DNA of 15,678 nucleotides from positions 1-15,678 of the forward strand of contig JAABQE010000011.1 of NCBI GenBank assembly GCA_011391655.1, written 5' to 3'. Below the pieces are notes generated by a model that saw only the letters and a list, made by a program, of their open reading frames with translations, was not told the origin of the DNA and did no database searches. This stretch comes from Hydrogenophilales bacterium (lineage in GTDB: Bacteria > Pseudomonadota > Gammaproteobacteria > Burkholderiales > Thiobacillaceae). Made by a program: the position numbers and the translations under genes. Shown here one piece after another: positions 7,172 through 14,065 of the stretch. Each line of letters opens with the position of its first letter. The first letter of the stretch is position 1.

Positions 7172-8262
7172 CAACGGGCACCGCGCATTTCGACGAAACG
7201 CAGGCCGCGCTGATTGCCAGCGGCGACTGGCATGTCGGTGCCGCGTCGGCCTTGCCCGCGCTCGACGGCAAAGCCGTACGCATTCTCGACGGCGCGGCCA
7301 TCACCCAACTCGACACCAATGGAGCGTGGTTGCTGCTCAACGCCGCGCGGCCGCAGCCAGACGATCCGCTGCCCGAACTGCGCGGCTTCGAGCCGCGTCA
7401 TCTGTCGTTGCTGAATCTGGTGGCGCAGCATGCCGGGACCACTGCGGCGCAGCCCGAGTTGCCGCGCGCTGGCCTGCGTGAAACGGTTGGACGCGGCTCC
7501 CTTGCCATCTGGGCACACGTCATCGGCCTGGTCCGCTTTGTCGGCCAGCTGACCCTCGAACTGGCGCAGCTGATGGGCAAGCCGGAAAACTGGCGCTGGC
7601 GCGAGTTGGGCGCGCAGGTGAATGCGATATTCGTCGGCGCGATCCCGATCGTGATCGGCATGATGTTCCTGCTCGGGGTGGTCTTTGCCTACCTGCTGGG
7701 CTCGCAGGCCCAGCAATACGGCGCCAGCATTTTTGTCGTCGATGGCCTGCTGCTGGCGATCCTGCGTGAAATCTCACCGGTCATCGTCGCCGTCCTGGTG
7801 GCCGGACGCACCGGTGCGGCCATCACTGCGCAGCTCGGTACCATGAAGGTTAACGAGGAAATCGATGCCATCACCACGCTCGGCCTGTCGCCGCTGGCGG
7901 TGCTGGTGATTCCACGCATGATTGCCCTGCTGGTCGCCATGCCGCTGCTGATCTTCATCGGCGATATCGCCGGGATCATCGGCGGCATGCTGGTGGCGCA
8001 GGGGCAGCTGGATATTTCAAATTACATGTTCATGGACCGGATGCTGGGCGTGCTGAAACTGAAAACCTTGCTGGTCGGGATTTTGAAGGGGCCGGTGTTT
8101 GCTCTGTTCATTGCCTTGATCGCCTGCAGGATGGGTTTGTCGGTCAGTCGCGATGCCCGCAGCGTCGGTGCCAACACCACGTCTACCGTGGTGCAGAGCC
8201 TGGTCGCCATCATCATTCTCAATGCGATTTTTGCCGTGATGTTTGTGCGGATGGACATCTGA
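7168..8262 (+). CDS. mlaE: MlaE-family ABC permease with N-terminal STAS domain
   Basis: A 364-residue inner-membrane permease of an MCE-type phospholipid transporter. Residues 1 to about 100 form a STAS-like domain (AVRILDGAAITQLDTNGAWLL around 36-56), equivalent to MlaB fused to the permease. The rest is the MlaE/YrbE permease with about five or six membrane helices and the family signature REISPVIVAVLVAGRTGAAI, then LGTMKVNEEIDAI (about 223-235), the segment that contacts the ATPase. Fusion of STAS to permease is common in this family and explains the absence of a separate mlaB. The start GTG overlaps the metA stop (GTGA) and has no strong ribosome site, so translation probably depends on coupling with metA. 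The end overlaps mlaF by one base (TGATG). Confidence 0.94.
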   Translation: MTTGTAHFDETQAALIASGDWHVGAASALPALDGKAVRILDGAAITQLDTNGAWLLLNAARPQPDDPLPELRGFEPRHLSLLNLVAQHAGTTAAQPELPRAGLRETVGRGSLAIWAHVIGLVRFVGQLTLELAQLMGKPENWRWRELGAQVNAIFVGAIPIVIGMMFLLGVVFAYLLGSQAQQYGASIFVVDGLLLAILREISPVIVAVLVAGRTGAAITAQLGTMKVNEEIDAITTLGLSPLAVLVIPRMIALLVAMPLLIFIGDIAGIIGGMLVAQGQLDISNYMFMDRMLGVLKLKTLLVGILKGPVFALFIALIACRMGLSVSRDARSVGANTTSTVVQSLVAIIILNAIFAVMFVRMDI

Positions 8263-9029
8263 TGGGCGAAACCGTGATCGACGTGCGCGACGTTCACACC
8301 ACGCTGGGTGGTAACAGCATCCACCGGGGTCTGAGCCTGTCGGTTGCACGTGGCGAAGTCGTTGCGCTGATCGGAGGCAGCGGCACCGGAAAATCGGTGT
8401 TGCTGCGTGAAATCATCGGTTTGCTGAAACCGCAGGCAGGTCACATCCAGTTATTCGGCGAGTCGGTGCTGGACAGCACGCCCGAACAGATGAATCTGCT
8501 GCGGCGGCGCTTTGGCGTGCTGTTTCAGGATGGTGCACTGTTTTCCTCGCTGTCGGTAGAAGACAACGTCGCCACCCCGCTGTTTGAACACACCAGCCTG
8601 CCGCACCCCCTGTGCCGCCAGTTGGCGCGCCTGAAGCTGGCGATGGCCGGCTTGCCGGAGGACGTGGCGACCAAGCGTCCGAGCGAACTCTCCGGCGGCA
8701 TGCGCAAGCGGGTGGCGTTGGCGCGCGCGCTGGTACTCGACCCTGAACTGCTGTTTCTGGACGAGCCGACTTCCGGTCTCGATCCGATTTCTGCGCGCGC
8801 GTTCGACAAGTTGATCCGCCTGCTGGCCGACAATCTGGGTCTCACCGTATTCCTCGTCACCCACGACTTGGATACACTCTTTTCAATTATTGACCGTGTC
8901 ATTGTGCTGGCAGACGGCCGCGTACTCGGCAGTGGCACAGTGGCCGAACTGAAACAGTTCGACGACCCGTGGCTGAACGACTACTTTGCCGCGCGTGCGC
9001 CGCAGGAAGAAACCGCAGATGGAAACTGA
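8262..9029 (+). CDS. mlaF: MlaF-family ABC transporter ATP-binding protein
   Basis: A 255-residue ABC ATPase that powers the MCE lipid transporter from the cytoplasmic face. All catalytic motifs are present: Walker A GGSGTGKS (38-45), Q-loop FQD (Gln89), signature LSGGM (143-147), Walker B LFLDEP (164-169), D-loop SGLD and the switch histidine in VTHDLDT (His201). The MlaF-type signature LSGGMRKRVALARAL is typical of this subfamily and differs from the LSGGQ of most importers. The ATG uses the last base of the mlaE stop; the stop lies inside the first codons of mlaD (11-nt overlap), so the transporter genes are tightly coupled. The C-terminal tail (about 235-255, PWLNDYFAARAPQEETADGN) resembles the extension that in MlaF wraps the partner subunit. 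Confidence 0.96.
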   Translation: MGETVIDVRDVHTTLGGNSIHRGLSLSVARGEVVALIGGSGTGKSVLLREIIGLLKPQAGHIQLFGESVLDSTPEQMNLLRRRFGVLFQDGALFSSLSVEDNVATPLFEHTSLPHPLCRQLARLKLAMAGLPEDVATKRPSELSGGMRKRVALARALVLDPELLFLDEPTSGLDPISARAFDKLIRLLADNLGLTVFLVTHDLDTLFSIIDRVIVLADGRVLGSGTVAELKQFDDPWLNDYFAARAPQEETADGN

Positions 9030-9963
9030 AGGACGCTACACCCTGGTAGGAATGCTGGTATTGCTGGTGGCCGCGCTGATGACGCTGGCCATTTTATGGC
9101 TGGTGGGCGCGGCCGATACCATCGCCTATCAGAATTACATCATTCATTTCAAGAAACAATCGCTCGACGGACTGGCCGTCGGCGGCCCGGTCAAAATGCG
9201 CGGCATCGATGTCGGTACCGTTGCTGATTTCGATTTCGTCAGCAATCGCGACGAAGCCGTTGCGGTGGTCGCCCGGGTGGACGCGGATCTGGACATCCAC
9301 CAGGGCGCAGTGGCCTATGTCAAGCGCAACCTGGTCACCGGTATTGCAGCGATTGAAATCGTCAACGGCCTGAAAACCGCCCCCGTGCTGCAGGCCGCCC
9401 GGGGTGAACGTTATCCGCTCATCGCCGAGGGCAGTTCGGATATCGACAAGGTGGCCGTGACCTTGGCGAAACTGGCAGACAGCGGTGCGGAGATCATGGA
9501 GAAAATGAACCGGGTGCTGTCGGAAGAAAACCAGCGCGCATTGAGCCAGGCACTGGCCAATCTGAACACACTGTCCGGTCAGCTCGCCGCCGACAAGAAT
9601 GGTCTTAAAGACGTGATGGTGGGCGTACGCGAAGCCTCGGAAGAATTCCGCATCGCCAGCGCCAACATCGGCCAGGCGACCACCCGGGTTGAAGGCAGCC
9701 TCGCTGGCGTCGCCGGCAGTGCCGATGTTGCATTGAAGCAGGCCGCCCTCGCGATGGAACAACTCCAGCGCGATGCCAGCCAGATTTCCGCAAGCATTCA
9801 GCAACTCAGCGACGCTGGCACACTGGAAATGACCCTGCTCAGCCGCGACGTGCAAACCAGTTCCGACGCACTCACCACCACCGGACAGCGCTTGTCCGAC
9901 CCGCGCGCCATCCTGTTTGGCCCGGCGCAACAGCAGCTCGGACCCGGAGAAAAATTGCCATGA
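9019..9963 (+). CDS. mlaD: MlaD-family MCE domain protein
   Basis: A 314-residue protein with one N-terminal membrane helix (about residues 8-30), a single MCE domain (about 37-118, with SLDGLAVGGPVKMRGIDVGTV), and a long helical C-terminal region (about 140-290) rich in Ala, Gln, Ser and Leu, a likely coiled coil or hydrophobic tunnel segment. MCE proteins form hexameric rings in the periplasm that conduct lipids between membranes. It is much longer than E. coli MlaD (about 180 residues) because of the helical tail, which suggests a needle-like extension towards the outer membrane as in PqiB-type proteins; that comparison is inference. ATG at 9019 was chosen because AGGAAGAA lies a few bases upstream and the helix starts soon after; a TTG at 8986 would add 11 residues. 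The stop overlaps the lipoprotein gene start (ATGA). Confidence 0.95.
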   Translation: METEGRYTLVGMLVLLVAALMTLAILWLVGAADTIAYQNYIIHFKKQSLDGLAVGGPVKMRGIDVGTVADFDFVSNRDEAVAVVARVDADLDIHQGAVAYVKRNLVTGIAAIEIVNGLKTAPVLQAARGERYPLIAEGSSDIDKVAVTLAKLADSGAEIMEKMNRVLSEENQRALSQALANLNTLSGQLAADKNGLKDVMVGVREASEEFRIASANIGQATTRVEGSLAGVAGSADVALKQAALAMEQLQRDASQISASIQQLSDAGTLEMTLLSRDVQTSSDALTTTGQRLSDPRAILFGPAQQQLGPGEKLP

Positions 9964-10598
9964 ATATCGCTTCTATCCGCGTTGGGCTGGCCCTGCTTGC
10001 GGCGACTGCGGCGCTTACCGGTTGTCTCAACCTGGGCGACGCATCCAAGGCCCCGGCCGTGGTGTTTTATGTGCTGAACGATGTTGCCCCGGCTGCCAGT
10101 GCTGTCACCGCTACCACCACCACACCGCCGTCGCCAGAACCTGCGCCCACCCTGCGGGTGCTCGACACCCGCACCGGCAATTTCTACGATACCGACCAGT
10201 TGGTGTTCAGTCGCAGCGCCGGCACCCGGGGCTTGTATCAATACGCGCGCTGGACCGAGCGCCCGAGCAAGCGTTTTAGCGATCTCATGCGCGCCCGGCT
10301 CGACCAGCAGGGCGTATGGAGTGTGAGCGCTGGCGGCGGCTACGTGCGCGCCGATTGGCTGCTGAACACCGAGCTGCTCGAGTTCTATCACGATGCCGTC
10401 AGTCATCCAGGACAGGTGCGGCTGGTGTTGCGTGCCGATCTGGTCGATGCCAGGCAGCGCAAGCTGCTGGGACATCGCGTATTCGAGCAGCAGGTGCCGC
10501 TGGCGAGCTATGACGCAGCCGGTGCCGCGCAGGCGTCCAGCCTGGCGGTCAGCCGCATGCTGGACGATTTGACTATATGGCTCGCCAGTCTCAAATAA
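9960..10598 (+). CDS. PqiC-like ABC-type transport auxiliary lipoprotein
   Basis: A 212-residue lipoprotein. The signal sequence ends in a lipobox LTGC with the lipidated cysteine at residue 22; Leu at +2 rather than Asp favours the outer membrane. A Thr/Pro-rich linker follows (about 48-64), then the domain typical of the ABC_trans_aux family (TLRVLDTRTGNFYDTDQLVFSR, then YQYARWTERPSKRFSDLMRARL, about 65-120), and LVLRADLVDARQRKLLGHRVFEQQVPL near the end. Members such as PqiC pair with MCE proteins at the outer membrane. Here it takes the position a soluble MlaC carrier has in the E. coli mla operon. The ATG overlaps the mlaD stop by four bases, so it is the last gene of the tightly coupled transporter set. 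Confidence 0.9.
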   Translation: MNIASIRVGLALLAATAALTGCLNLGDASKAPAVVFYVLNDVAPAASAVTATTTTPPSPEPAPTLRVLDTRTGNFYDTDQLVFSRSAGTRGLYQYARWTERPSKRFSDLMRARLDQQGVWSVSAGGGYVRADWLLNTELLEFYHDAVSHPGQVRLVLRADLVDARQRKLLGHRVFEQQVPLASYDAAGAAQASSLAVSRMLDDLTIWLASLK

Positions 10599-10669
10599 GT
10601 GCCTACAATTCAGGCAGCATCACTTCAGCTCGAATGTCCCCAAAACCCAAAAACGATTGGAGAGAGACC

Positions 10670-11098
10670 ATGAAACGCCTGCTTGCTGCGCTATGCCTGT
10701 GTTCCGTTGCTGCCGTAGCCCACGCCGAAATTTCGCAAAAATTCGGCAACCTCGAAATCCACTACAACGCCCTCACCACTGACGAGCTGCAACCCGAAGT
10801 CGCGCGCGCCTACAAGATCGAGCGCAGTAAAACGCGCGGCATGGTCACCGTGTCGGTGCTGAAGAAAAACAAGGTCGGCGTGCTTACGCCAGTGCCGGCC
10901 AAACTCACCATTTATGCCACCAACCTCACCCAGCAACTGTCCAATATCACCATGCGTGAAATCAAGGAAGGCACGGCGATTTACTATCTCGGCGAATTCC
11001 GTGTCGCACCGCCGGACACGCTGAAATTCAACGCCACCGTCGAAGTGGCTGGCGAACCCAAATATGAAATGAGCTTCGACCAGAAGTTTTTCAAGTAA
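10670..11098 (+). CDS. Secreted DUF4426 family protein
   Basis: A 142-residue protein with a classical signal peptide (MKRLLAALCLCSVAAVAHA, likely cleaved after AHA, residue 19), so a periplasmic product of about 123 residues. The mature part matches the DUF4426 pattern as I know it: FGNLEIHYNALTTDELQPEVARAYKIERSK, then beta-rich sequence, then KEGTAIYYLGEF and a C-terminal strand ending FDQKFFK. No catalytic residues are apparent and the function of the family is not established. ATG at 10670 is supported by GGAGAGA 4 nt upstream and by the signal peptide; the frame is open further upstream but overlaps the lipoprotein gene. It follows the lipoprotein by 71 bp on the same strand, so it may be co-transcribed or have its own weak promoter (TACAAT at 10604-10609 has no good -35). 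Confidence 0.87.
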   Translation: MKRLLAALCLCSVAAVAHAEISQKFGNLEIHYNALTTDELQPEVARAYKIERSKTRGMVTVSVLKKNKVGVLTPVPAKLTIYATNLTQQLSNITMREIKEGTAIYYLGEFRVAPPDTLKFNATVEVAGEPKYEMSFDQKFFK

Positions 11099-11100
11099 GC

Positions 11101-11142
11101 CAGACACAAAACAGCCCCGGATTCGGGGCTGTTTTGTGTCTG
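11101..11142. terminator. Bidirectional terminator, 18-bp perfect hairpin
   Basis: Arms of 18 bp (11101-11118 and 11125-11142) are perfectly complementary around a 6-nt loop. The loop-proximal part is GC-rich (AGCCCC/GGGGCT) and is flanked within the stem by AAAAC/GTTTT, so transcripts from either strand end their GC stem with a short U-run. It starts 3 nt after the DUF4426 stop and lies 23 nt from the stop of the convergent membrane-protein gene, serving both. Confidence 0.9.
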
Positions 11143-11165
11143 CTGCGATGGAACCAAGCGGGTTG

Positions 11166-11846
11166 TCAGGTATCCGACAACGCCGAATAAGCCAGATTCG
11201 CCAGCCCCCACACGCCGAAGCCCGCCACCGTCAGCCCCGCCGCGCGGCGTACCCACAGCTGCTGCATGAACGGCTGGATCTGCCGCGCGAACAGGCCCAT
11301 GCCGAGCAGATTCGGCAGCGTGCCGAGGCCGAACGCCAGCATCAGCGCCGCGCCCGAGGTGGCGCTGCCCGCCGCCAGCGCCGACACCAGCACCGAATAC
11401 ACCAGCCCGCACGGCAGCCAGCCCCAGGCCATGCCCGCCAGCAGCGCCTGCGGCAGTGATTTCACTGGCAGCAGTTTCTGGAACAGCGGTTTGATCCGGT
11501 TCCACAAGCTGCCACCGGCGCGCTCAAAAATCAGCACCCAGCGATTGAATCCGGCCAGATACAAGCCGAGCAGAATCATCACGACCTGCGCCAGCACATA
11601 CAACAACGTTTGCACCGGCAGGAACTCCGCCAGTTTCAATGACGCGCCGAGCGTGCCAGCCAGCGCGCCGAACAGGGCATACGAGGTCACCCGCCCCAGG
11701 TTGTAGGCCAGATGCAGGCGGAACGGCGGCGTGCTGCCGTCGGCGCGGAACGAGAACGCCGCGACGATGCCGCCGCACATGCCGACGCAATGCACGCCAC
11801 CGAGCAGACCGGCGAGCAGGGCCGTGAGCAGGGAAAACTCGGTCAT
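11166..11846 (-). CDS. UreH/TauE-like membrane protein (DsbD_2 type)
   Basis: A 226-residue polytopic inner-membrane protein with about six hydrophobic segments. Near the N-terminus it has GGVHCVGMCGG (Cys20 and Cys24), then YNLGRVTSYALFGALAG (47-63), and later WGWLPCGLVYSVL (Cys146). These are hallmarks of the sulfite exporter TauE/SafE-annotated, UreH-like family related to the DsbD membrane domain, whose members are linked to metal (copper, nickel) handling or thiol transfer, often beside cbb3 oxidase genes. No oxidase gene is in this window, so the substrate is open. ATG at 11846 overlaps the stop of the upstream permease gene (ATGA) and begins just before the first helix; the frame stays open to 11879. 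It is the last gene of its operon and ends at the shared hairpin. Confidence 0.87.
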   Translation of the reverse strand: MTEFSLLTALLAGLLGGVHCVGMCGGIVAAFSFRADGSTPPFRLHLAYNLGRVTSYALFGALAGTLGASLKLAEFLPVQTLLYVLAQVVMILLGLYLAGFNRWVLIFERAGGSLWNRIKPLFQKLLPVKSLPQALLAGMAWGWLPCGLVYSVLVSALAAGSATSGAALMLAFGLGTLPNLLGMGLFARQIQPFMQQLWVRRAAGLTVAGFGVWGLANLAYSALSDT

Positions 11847-13216
11847 GGCTTGTTGTTCGCCTGGCGGGCAACCAGCCACACCAGCAGCAGCACTGGCAAC
11901 CCGATCAGCGCCGTCCCGGTAAAGAAATTCGCCCAGCCCCAGGCATCGACGAACTCGCCAGAAAAGCCCGCGATGAACTTGGGCAGCAGCAGCATCACCG
12001 AGGTGAACAGCGCGTATTGCGTGGCCGAATACGCCTGATTGACCAGGCTCGACAGATAGGCCACGAAGGCCGATGACGCAATCCCGGCCGACAGGTTGTC
12101 GGCCGATACCGTGAACACCAGCGCGCCGACGTCATGCCCGCGCCCGACCAGCCACACGAACAGCAGATTGGTCGCGGCCGACAGCACTGCGCCGAGAAAC
12201 AGCGTGCGCATCACGCCGAGGCGCAGGGTCAACAGGCCGCCCAGTCCCGCGCCAATGATGGTCATGATCACGCCGTAGACCTTGGACACCGTGGCCACCT
12301 CGTCCTTGGTGAAGCCCATTTCCTGATAGAACGGATTGCTCATCACCCCCATCACCACGTCCGAGATGCGGTAGGTTGCGATCAGCGCCAGCATCAGCAT
12401 GGCCTGCCATTTATAGCGCTGGATAAAGTCGATGAAGGGCGACAGCACTGCGCTGTAAAGCCAGGCCGTTGCGGTCAGCAGCCAGCCGGACAGCCCGGCG
12501 GCGGCGAAGCGTTCGCGGGTGTGCGCCTCGCGCTCGTTGGTGACACGCGAGACCGGATGCTCCGGCTCGCGGATGATCAGCGTGGTCAGCATGCCCACGA
12601 CCATCAGCGCCGCCATCACCGTGTAGGCCACCTGCCATGGGCGGAAATCGTAGGTTGCCTCGCTCGGGTCGACGCTCGCCGCGATCCACAGCGCGCCCGC
12701 ACCCGCGGTGATCATCGCGATGCGATAGCCCGCCTGATAGGTCGCCGCCATCGCGCCCTGCTTCTCGGTTTCCACCGCCTCGATGCGGTAAGCGTCGAGC
12801 GCGATATCCTGCGTCGCCGAGGCAAACGCCACCGCCAGCGCAAAGAACACCGTATGCATCAGGTTCAGCACCGGGTCGGTGTTCGCCATGCCCAGCAACG
12901 CGGCGGCAATGCAGACCTGCGACAGCAGCAGCCAAGCCCGCCGCTTGCCCAGCATGCGGGTGAGGAAAGGCAGCGGCAGCCGGTCCACCAGCGGCGACCA
13001 CAAAAACTTGAAGCCATACGCCAGCCCCACCCAGCTCAGATGGCCGATGGTGGCGCGTGCGATGCCCGCTTCCGACAGCCAGAACGACAGCGTGCCCAGC
13101 ACCAGCAGCAGCGGCAACCCGGCCGAAAAGCCGAGGAACAGCATGCCGACGACGCGCGGGTGGGTGTAGACCTTGAGGGCGTTAAGCCAGGGGTGGTCTG
13201 CTAGTGCGGGGGGCAT
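11843..13216 (-). CDS. ampG: AmpG-like MFS permease
   Basis: A 457-residue major-facilitator protein with about 12-14 membrane helices. AmpG-type features include GFSAGLPLLLVLGTLSFWLSEAGI (about 29-52), LAYGFKFLWSPLVDRLPLP (about 65-83), the helix signature SATQDIALDAYRIE (133-146), and PFYQEMGFTKDEVATVSKVYG near the start of the second half. AmpG imports GlcNAc-anhydroMurNAc peptides released during cell-wall turnover, and where ampC/ampR exist it feeds beta-lactamase induction; neither gene is seen here. The family also contains acetyl-CoA-type and siderophore-type relatives, so substrate is a family-level inference. ATG at 13216 directly precedes the amphipathic N-terminus; the ribosome site is weak (GGAAG about 12 nt upstream). 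The stop overlaps the next gene by 4 nt. Confidence 0.87.
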   Translation of the reverse strand: MPPALADHPWLNALKVYTHPRVVGMLFLGFSAGLPLLLVLGTLSFWLSEAGIARATIGHLSWVGLAYGFKFLWSPLVDRLPLPFLTRMLGKRRAWLLLSQVCIAAALLGMANTDPVLNLMHTVFFALAVAFASATQDIALDAYRIEAVETEKQGAMAATYQAGYRIAMITAGAGALWIAASVDPSEATYDFRPWQVAYTVMAALMVVGMLTTLIIREPEHPVSRVTNEREAHTRERFAAAGLSGWLLTATAWLYSAVLSPFIDFIQRYKWQAMLMLALIATYRISDVVMGVMSNPFYQEMGFTKDEVATVSKVYGVIMTIIGAGLGGLLTLRLGVMRTLFLGAVLSAATNLLFVWLVGRGHDVGALVFTVSADNLSAGIASSAFVAYLSSLVNQAYSATQYALFTSVMLLLPKFIAGFSGEFVDAWGWANFFTGTALIGLPVLLLVWLVARQANNKP

Positions 13217-13269
13217 AAGATTGGTTGACTTCCGGTAAACAAGTTGTTTATATTGATCGCAAGTGGATT

Positions 13270-13308
13270 GGGACTACCCGATCGGCGTTGGGCTTCTGGG
13301 ACTACTCG
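13270..13308. repeat. Short direct repeat in the boundary gap
   Basis: GGGACTACCCG (13270-13280) and GGGACTACTCG (13298-13308) are near-identical 11-mers 28 bp apart, in the 108-bp gap between ampG and the DUF3800 gene. The second copy sits in the loop of an imperfect hairpin (GGGCTTCTG 13290-13298 with CGGAGGCCC 13307-13315, using G-T pairs). No T-run follows on either strand. It may be an operator, a weak terminator for the DUF3800 transcript, or a scar of insertion; none can be settled here. Confidence 0.45.
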
Positions 13309-13324
13309 GAGGCCCTTCGACTTT

Positions 13325-14065
13325 CTAGGGGAACACTTTTAATCCAATCCCCGCTTTAATGCCATTGCCATCCCGGCAAAATTTCTGTTCCAGCACGGTA
13401 TGCGCACGGTTGGCCTGTTCAGGCCGCAATATCGACAAGCCTATGGGGCGTGCAGTCAAATCCGCAAGCTGCATACCCTCTGAGTTGGTTTTCTTGTCTG
13501 CCACCACCAATTCAAACGGTAATGGCTTGTTGAAGATATTCCTTCCATCCCGGATACGACGGAATTCGAGTTCCAGTTCGGCGTCTTCCTTTGCACCTCG
13601 CGCCTCGCAGACCAAGTGCGTCAGCCGACCATCTTGCCCCATGTTTTTCAGATAGCGGTAGATGCGCTCCAGCCCAAACTCCATCGCCAGGTGGTAGGGA
13701 TGCTCTGGGGTGGCGTATCGGGTTTTTAATTTGTGTTTGTCGATCACCACTGCGACCAGCCTAAAGTCGGTGGTTTCAATGATGTCGGTCAATGCATCCA
13801 GGAAGCCTTCCCGTGCTTCCTTGCCCAATTTCGCGAAAGCACCCTTTTTCTTGCGGATATCGATTTCGTGCAACACCACCATATCGTGGCCGAATGTCTC
13901 GAATTTCAGCTTGCGCACAGCGGGCGTCATCGTGCTGGCATAAGCGTTCTTGAGGAAAATGCAGAACGACAATACGAACAGCGGGTATTCGGGGTTGATC
14001 GACGCCAGGCTGTGGTCGCCGCTTTCGTCAACGTAGACGATGTAATCGCTGAAGGCCGTTGTCAT
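13325..14065 (-). CDS. DUF3800 protein coupled to a DNA methyltransferase
   Basis: A 246-residue protein with the hallmarks of DUF3800: YVDESGDHSL at residues 11-20 (Asp13, Glu14), VLHEIDIRK (Glu67), VVIDKHKLKTRY (107-117), HLAMEFGLERIYRYL (125-139), LVCEARGAKED (Glu154), and KKTNSEGMQLADLTARPIG near the C-terminus (Asp202). The spaced acidic residues on predicted strands resemble an RNase H-like metal-binding active site; nuclease activity is an inference, as the family has no established biochemistry known to me. Its start ATG overlaps the stop of the methyltransferase gene (ATGA), so it depends on that gene for expression. The reading frame is open far upstream, but the start at 14065 places the family motif at the normal position. 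Its base composition is visibly less GC-rich than ampG (a sampled 60-base stretch is about 52% GC), consistent with horizontal transfer. Confidence 0.88.
   Translation of the reverse strand: MTTAFSDYIVYVDESGDHSLASINPEYPLFVLSFCIFLKNAYASTMTPAVRKLKFETFGHDMVVLHEIDIRKKKGAFAKLGKEAREGFLDALTDIIETTDFRLVAVVIDKHKLKTRYATPEHPYHLAMEFGLERIYRYLKNMGQDGRLTHLVCEARGAKEDAELELEFRRIRDGRNIFNKPLPFELVVADKKTNSEGMQLADLTARPIGLSILRPEQANRAHTVLEQKFCRDGNGIKAGIGLKVFP

Noticed and set aside
10569..10609. TTGACT and TACAAT near the lipoprotein stop as a promoter for the DUF4426 gene
   Set aside because: They are 29 bp apart, far from the usual 16-18 bp; neither has a proper partner.
11712..12038. Plus-strand open frame at the junction of the UreH-like and AmpG-like genes
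   Set aside because: It lies wholly antisense to both coding regions and has no motif or ribosome site.
12134..13204. Long plus-strand open frame (356 codons) opposite ampG
   Set aside because: The translation is dominated by Arg, His and Gln, typical of the antisense of a GC-rich membrane-protein gene; the AmpG frame has the real motifs.
13217..13324. CRISPR or integrase attachment site
   Set aside because: Only two imperfect 11-mers, no further copies, no tRNA gene and no integrase nearby.
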